NCBI GenBank assembly: GCA_002346525.1
Contig: DDZY01000096.1
Location: 3,779-11,580 of the forward strand
DNA: 7,802 nt
Direction of reading: 5' to 3'
Origin: Proteobacteria bacterium UBA2996
GTDB lineage: Bacteria > Pseudomonadota > Gammaproteobacteria > Arenicellales > UBA868
Shown one piece after another: positions 5,874-7,802 of the stretch. The notes below the pieces were generated by a model, which was not told where the DNA came from, did not search any database, and saw only the letters and a program-made list of their open reading frames with translations. Both the position numbers and the translations under genes were made by a program. Position 1 is the stretch's first letter; the number at the start of each line of letters is the position of its first letter.

Positions 5874-6574
5874 TGAACCGGCAGGGAGGCCTGGATTGCC
5901 TCACGATCAATCCACCAGTCATCCTGGACGAGCACATCTACAACGTTACGCAGTCGAGGCAAAAAGCACGCAGGATCATTAAGTTCGAGGCGCTCTATCC
6001 ATTGATCGAATGTCTGCTGATCCTCGATGCCGCTATGGCGTCTGGCGACTGTTCCCAGCATTTGGTTGGTAAAAAAGGACAATGAGTCGTATTCGTTGCC
6101 TTCGCTGCGAAGATCGACCAGATACGCAGCGGTTGCTGCGGCTACGGCTGCGCCGTCGGAGTCGTCCGGGGTTTCCTCAATGATGTCCTGTAGCAGGGCA
6201 ACGGAGAGCTCGGGGTCAACCGGGAAAGTGACCGCCAGCCAGACTCCGTGCCCAAGCGCGACGAGCGCGTCCTGCTCACCAGACTGGAACATGATACGTG
6301 CCGCTTCAATCGCCTCTTCCCACAGGCGGGCATCGCAAAAACGGTCAAAACAGCGTCTGCCGCTCTGCCAAGCCTCGTGCCCACGCTCAAGGGCGACCAA
6401 CAGCCTGCCTTCCTGCAGAGCGAGTTCTCGCCACTCTGGTGATTCCAGTTCGATCTCGCGCTCGCCAAGACGGTCCTGAACCGCCGCCAATTGCGCCTCG
6501 AAGGTAGCCGTTGAGGTGGCTGCGTCTTGCTGCGATTCAGCACCAAGGTCGAAAGTGTCGCCGAGGTATTTCAT
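5870..6574 (-). CDS. 234-residue helical protein of unknown function in the operon
   Basis: No named domain is recognised. The sequence is almost wholly helical and acidic. An N-terminal polar stretch (1-24) and a long charged helix (27-65, with DRLGEREIELESPEW) lead into Trp- and Ala-rich helices resembling tetratricopeptide-type packing (about 66-135, including RLWEEAIEAARIMFQSGE). A short alanine-rich helix follows (141-150). The C-terminal block looks most conserved in style: YDSLSFFTNQMLGTVARRHS (162-181), QQTFDQWIERLELNDPACFL (186-205) and DDWWIDREAIQASLP (218-232). It has no signal peptide or membrane segment. The ATG at 6574 overlaps the stop of the 70-residue gene (ATGA), with AGGAA three bases upstream. 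Its stop overlaps the start of the Cas6-like gene. Double coupling argues that the three products are made in fixed ratio, and it may act as a scaffold. Confidence 0.82.
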   Translation of the reverse strand: MKYLGDTFDLGAESQQDAATSTATFEAQLAAVQDRLGEREIELESPEWRELALQEGRLLVALERGHEAWQSGRRCFDRFCDARLWEEAIEAARIMFQSGEQDALVALGHGVWLAVTFPVDPELSVALLQDIIEETPDDSDGAAVAAATAAYLVDLRSEGNEYDSLSFFTNQMLGTVARRHSGIEDQQTFDQWIERLELNDPACFLPRLRNVVDVLVQDDWWIDREAIQASLPVQ

Positions 6575-6783
6575 GATTCCTGAACTGGCTCGTTGGGATC
6601 CACTGTACTGGTGAATGCGGCTTCCAGTCGATCTTCCCAGTTTTCTGGGGTATCGGGATAGGGTGGCTTGACGTCCATGCGCAAAAAGCGATCGCCTTCG
6701 CGTGCTCTCTGGCGTACCAGCGAGGCCAGTTCCGCGAAAGTGGACGGCTGGTTCTGCAGAATGAGTTCGCTAATCCAAAGCAT
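6571..6783 (-). CDS. Small 70-residue protein translationally coupled to the next gene
   Basis: A 70-residue protein of unknown function. A helical N-terminal half (LWISELILQNQPSTFAELA, then SLVRQRAREGD) leads to a short proline-rich linker (DVKPPYPDTPENW, about 37-49) and an acidic tail. It has no cysteine or membrane segment. It is judged real because its stop overlaps the next start as ATGA and because it fills the space between two genes with only 15 bases after the oxygenase stop. The ATG at 6783 has a weak site (GGAAA about 8 bases upstream). It may form a complex with the 234-residue protein, given the coupling. Confidence 0.75.
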   Translation of the reverse strand: MLWISELILQNQPSTFAELASLVRQRAREGDRFLRMDVKPPYPDTPENWEDRLEAAFTSTVDPNEPVQES

Positions 6784-6798
6784 ACGATCGATTTCCGG

Positions 6799-7701
6799 TC
6801 AGATCCCAAGCGGGCAGGTGTACCGGCCGCGGTATATGAGCCTCCGCTCGCTGACGCAGGGCGAGTCGATAAAGGCATCTCTTCGGTGCGGGACATTGGC
6901 GCAGATCAGACCTTCGCCCGATTTAAGGGAGCAGCGAACGATCAGGTCACGTGAGCTGTTCAGGATCTCATCCAGGACGGCGACAGCCTCTTGCGTCAGG
7001 GCATCCTCCTTCCAGATAACGTTATGCTTTCGGGCGGTATAGCGCATCCGGAGTGCTCCGGACTCCTCGAAAAAAACCGGGCCTGAACATTTGGCACGAA
7101 AAGCCGGACCCGACAGCCCGTTTTCAGGAATCGTCATCGCATCCGGTAGTGAAAGTGCTTCTGCAAGGCGTGGGTCGCGCTCCTGAATCAGTCCGTAGAT
7201 GATCTCGTGATCGATCGCTTCCAGCGCACCTCCCTCAAGCGCCGGGCGTGCACAATGCAACAACATAGTCCGGATGATTCGTTCAGGACGGTGATAGTAA
7301 CCGTCGGTGTGCCAGTTGAGCTTCTTATCAGTGTAGGGAATGTAGCGCTGCCGAACGCCCTTGGGGTGCACCTGAATCGGGCTAAGACCATCAGCATCCG
7401 CGCATAAATTCTGATCCGGGTCACCCAGGCCGAGCTGAGCCGTCAACGCCGTCACCGCGCTCCTATCTCGCCCGTAATCCGGCCCGAAGCGGTAGATCGC
7501 CATGTTGGTCTTTTCGATCCGCCTGGCAAGCGCTGTGCTCTCCATAGTTGAGATTCGGTACGGATCGTCAATGTCGACAACGAGGTTCTCGATGGCTCGC
7601 TGATATTGGCTAAGTCTTTGCCCGAAGTGATTGGTCATGCCGATCCGTGCCGGAGTTAACCGGGTTTCGAAAAGTGCCGAAGCGGTACTGCTTGTGTACA
7701 T
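6799..7701 (-). CDS. TauD/TfdA-like Fe(II)/2-oxoglutarate-dependent oxygenase
   Basis: The product is 300 residues with the TauD-type jelly-roll signatures. The iron-binding His-X-Asp is at 131-133 in LNWHTDGYYHRPERI, the distal iron-ligand His is at 272 in ICANVPHRRDAF, and the 2-oxoglutarate-binding Arg is within RRLIYRGRY (286-294). Other family-like blocks are TNMAIYRF (65-72), GVRQRYIPYTDKK (115-127), LLHCARPALEGG (147-158) and PVFFEESGALRMRYTAR (208-224). All catalytic ligands are present, so it should be active. The substrate is not evident: TauD itself releases sulfite from taurine, but this protein belongs to a different, poorly known branch that I associate with sulfur-oxidiser genomes. 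An alternative ATG at 7638 would remove 21 residues; the first ATG is kept although its ribosome site is poor. It is the first gene of the operon in the window. Confidence 0.85.
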   Translation of the reverse strand: MYTSSTASALFETRLTPARIGMTNHFGQRLSQYQRAIENLVVDIDDPYRISTMESTALARRIEKTNMAIYRFGPDYGRDRSAVTALTAQLGLGDPDQNLCADADGLSPIQVHPKGVRQRYIPYTDKKLNWHTDGYYHRPERIIRTMLLHCARPALEGGALEAIDHEIIYGLIQERDPRLAEALSLPDAMTIPENGLSGPAFRAKCSGPVFFEESGALRMRYTARKHNVIWKEDALTQEAVAVLDEILNSSRDLIVRCSLKSGEGLICANVPHRRDAFIDSPCVSERRLIYRGRYTCPLGI

Positions 7702-7802
7702 TTTGAATAAACTGATGGAATGGACTAAACCGAGGAGCCTGATTCTAGAGCGCCGGCTTGGCCGGAAAACTCCCCCAAAAGGTTGATCTCCGGTCGAATT
7801 TT
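7702..7802 (-). promoter_or_regulatory. Upstream region of the six-gene operon with candidate -10 and dyad
   Basis: On the minus strand TAGAAT (7747-7742) is a 5/6 match to the -10 box, 41 bases before the ATG. No good -35 is found at 16-18 bases. Directly upstream, a perfect inverted repeat CCGGC-TTG-GCCGG (7753-7765) sits where a -35 region or operator would be. No T-run follows the dyad on either strand, so it is not read as a terminator. A regulated promoter is inferred. Confidence 0.35.

Noticed and set aside
6142..6546. Reading frames of 134 residues (-) and 150 residues (+) over the 234-residue gene
   Set aside because: Arg/Ser-rich shadow translations without start signals; the 234-residue frame is anchored by overlaps at both ends.
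6537..6896. 119-residue minus-strand frame bridging the oxygenase and 70-residue genes
   Set aside because: It overlaps the end of the oxygenase and all of the 70-residue gene in another frame and shows no domain; the 70-residue frame has the ATGA coupling.

Overview
The window reads as part of a chemo- or phototrophic sulfur-oxidising proteobacterium, most likely a gammaproteobacterium of the Chromatiales/Ectothiorhodospiraceae kind. This rests on a 3' portion of soxB, a DsrS-type protein and a DsrC/TusE-superfamily protein within 5 kb, plus several small conserved-looking proteins. Base composition is moderately GC-rich and even throughout. I see no insertion sequence, tRNA, rRNA or CRISPR array.

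Layout. (i) 1-1302 (+): soxB, the thiosulfohydrolase of the periplasmic Sox pathway, cut at its 5' end by the window edge. (ii) 1379-2473 (-): a DsrS-family protein, convergent with soxB. (iii) 2579-2776 (+): a 65-residue protein, divergent from dsrS across a 105-bp gap that holds a perfect 10-bp palindrome. (iv) 2811-3398 (-): an all-helical 195-residue unknown. (v) 3441-4487 (+): a 348-residue protein resembling the uncharacterised Sfum_1244/DUF6866 family. (vi) 4517-7701 (-): six genes that look like one operon. In transcription order they are a TauD-like Fe(II)/2-oxoglutarate oxygenase, a 70-residue protein, a 234-residue helical protein, a Cas6/Cmx6-like protein, a cysteine-free DsrC-like protein and a 67-residue protein. 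Two of its junctions are 4-base stop/start overlaps (ATGA at 6571-6574, GTGA at 5870-5873).

How it may work together. SoxB releases sulfate from carrier-bound thiosulfate in the periplasm. In organisms with the Dsr pathway, stored sulfur is then oxidised in the cytoplasm, where DsrC carries the sulfur and DsrS has been linked to dsr gene expression. The minus-strand operon adds a DsrC-fold protein that cannot carry sulfur, because both carrier cysteines are gone. It is joined to a homologue of a CRISPR RNA-processing enzyme with no CRISPR array in sight. This suggests a regulatory or RNA-handling module tied to sulfur oxidation. The co-occurrence and gene order are seen in the sequence; the function is inference. 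It is the part of the window most likely to be an undescribed system.
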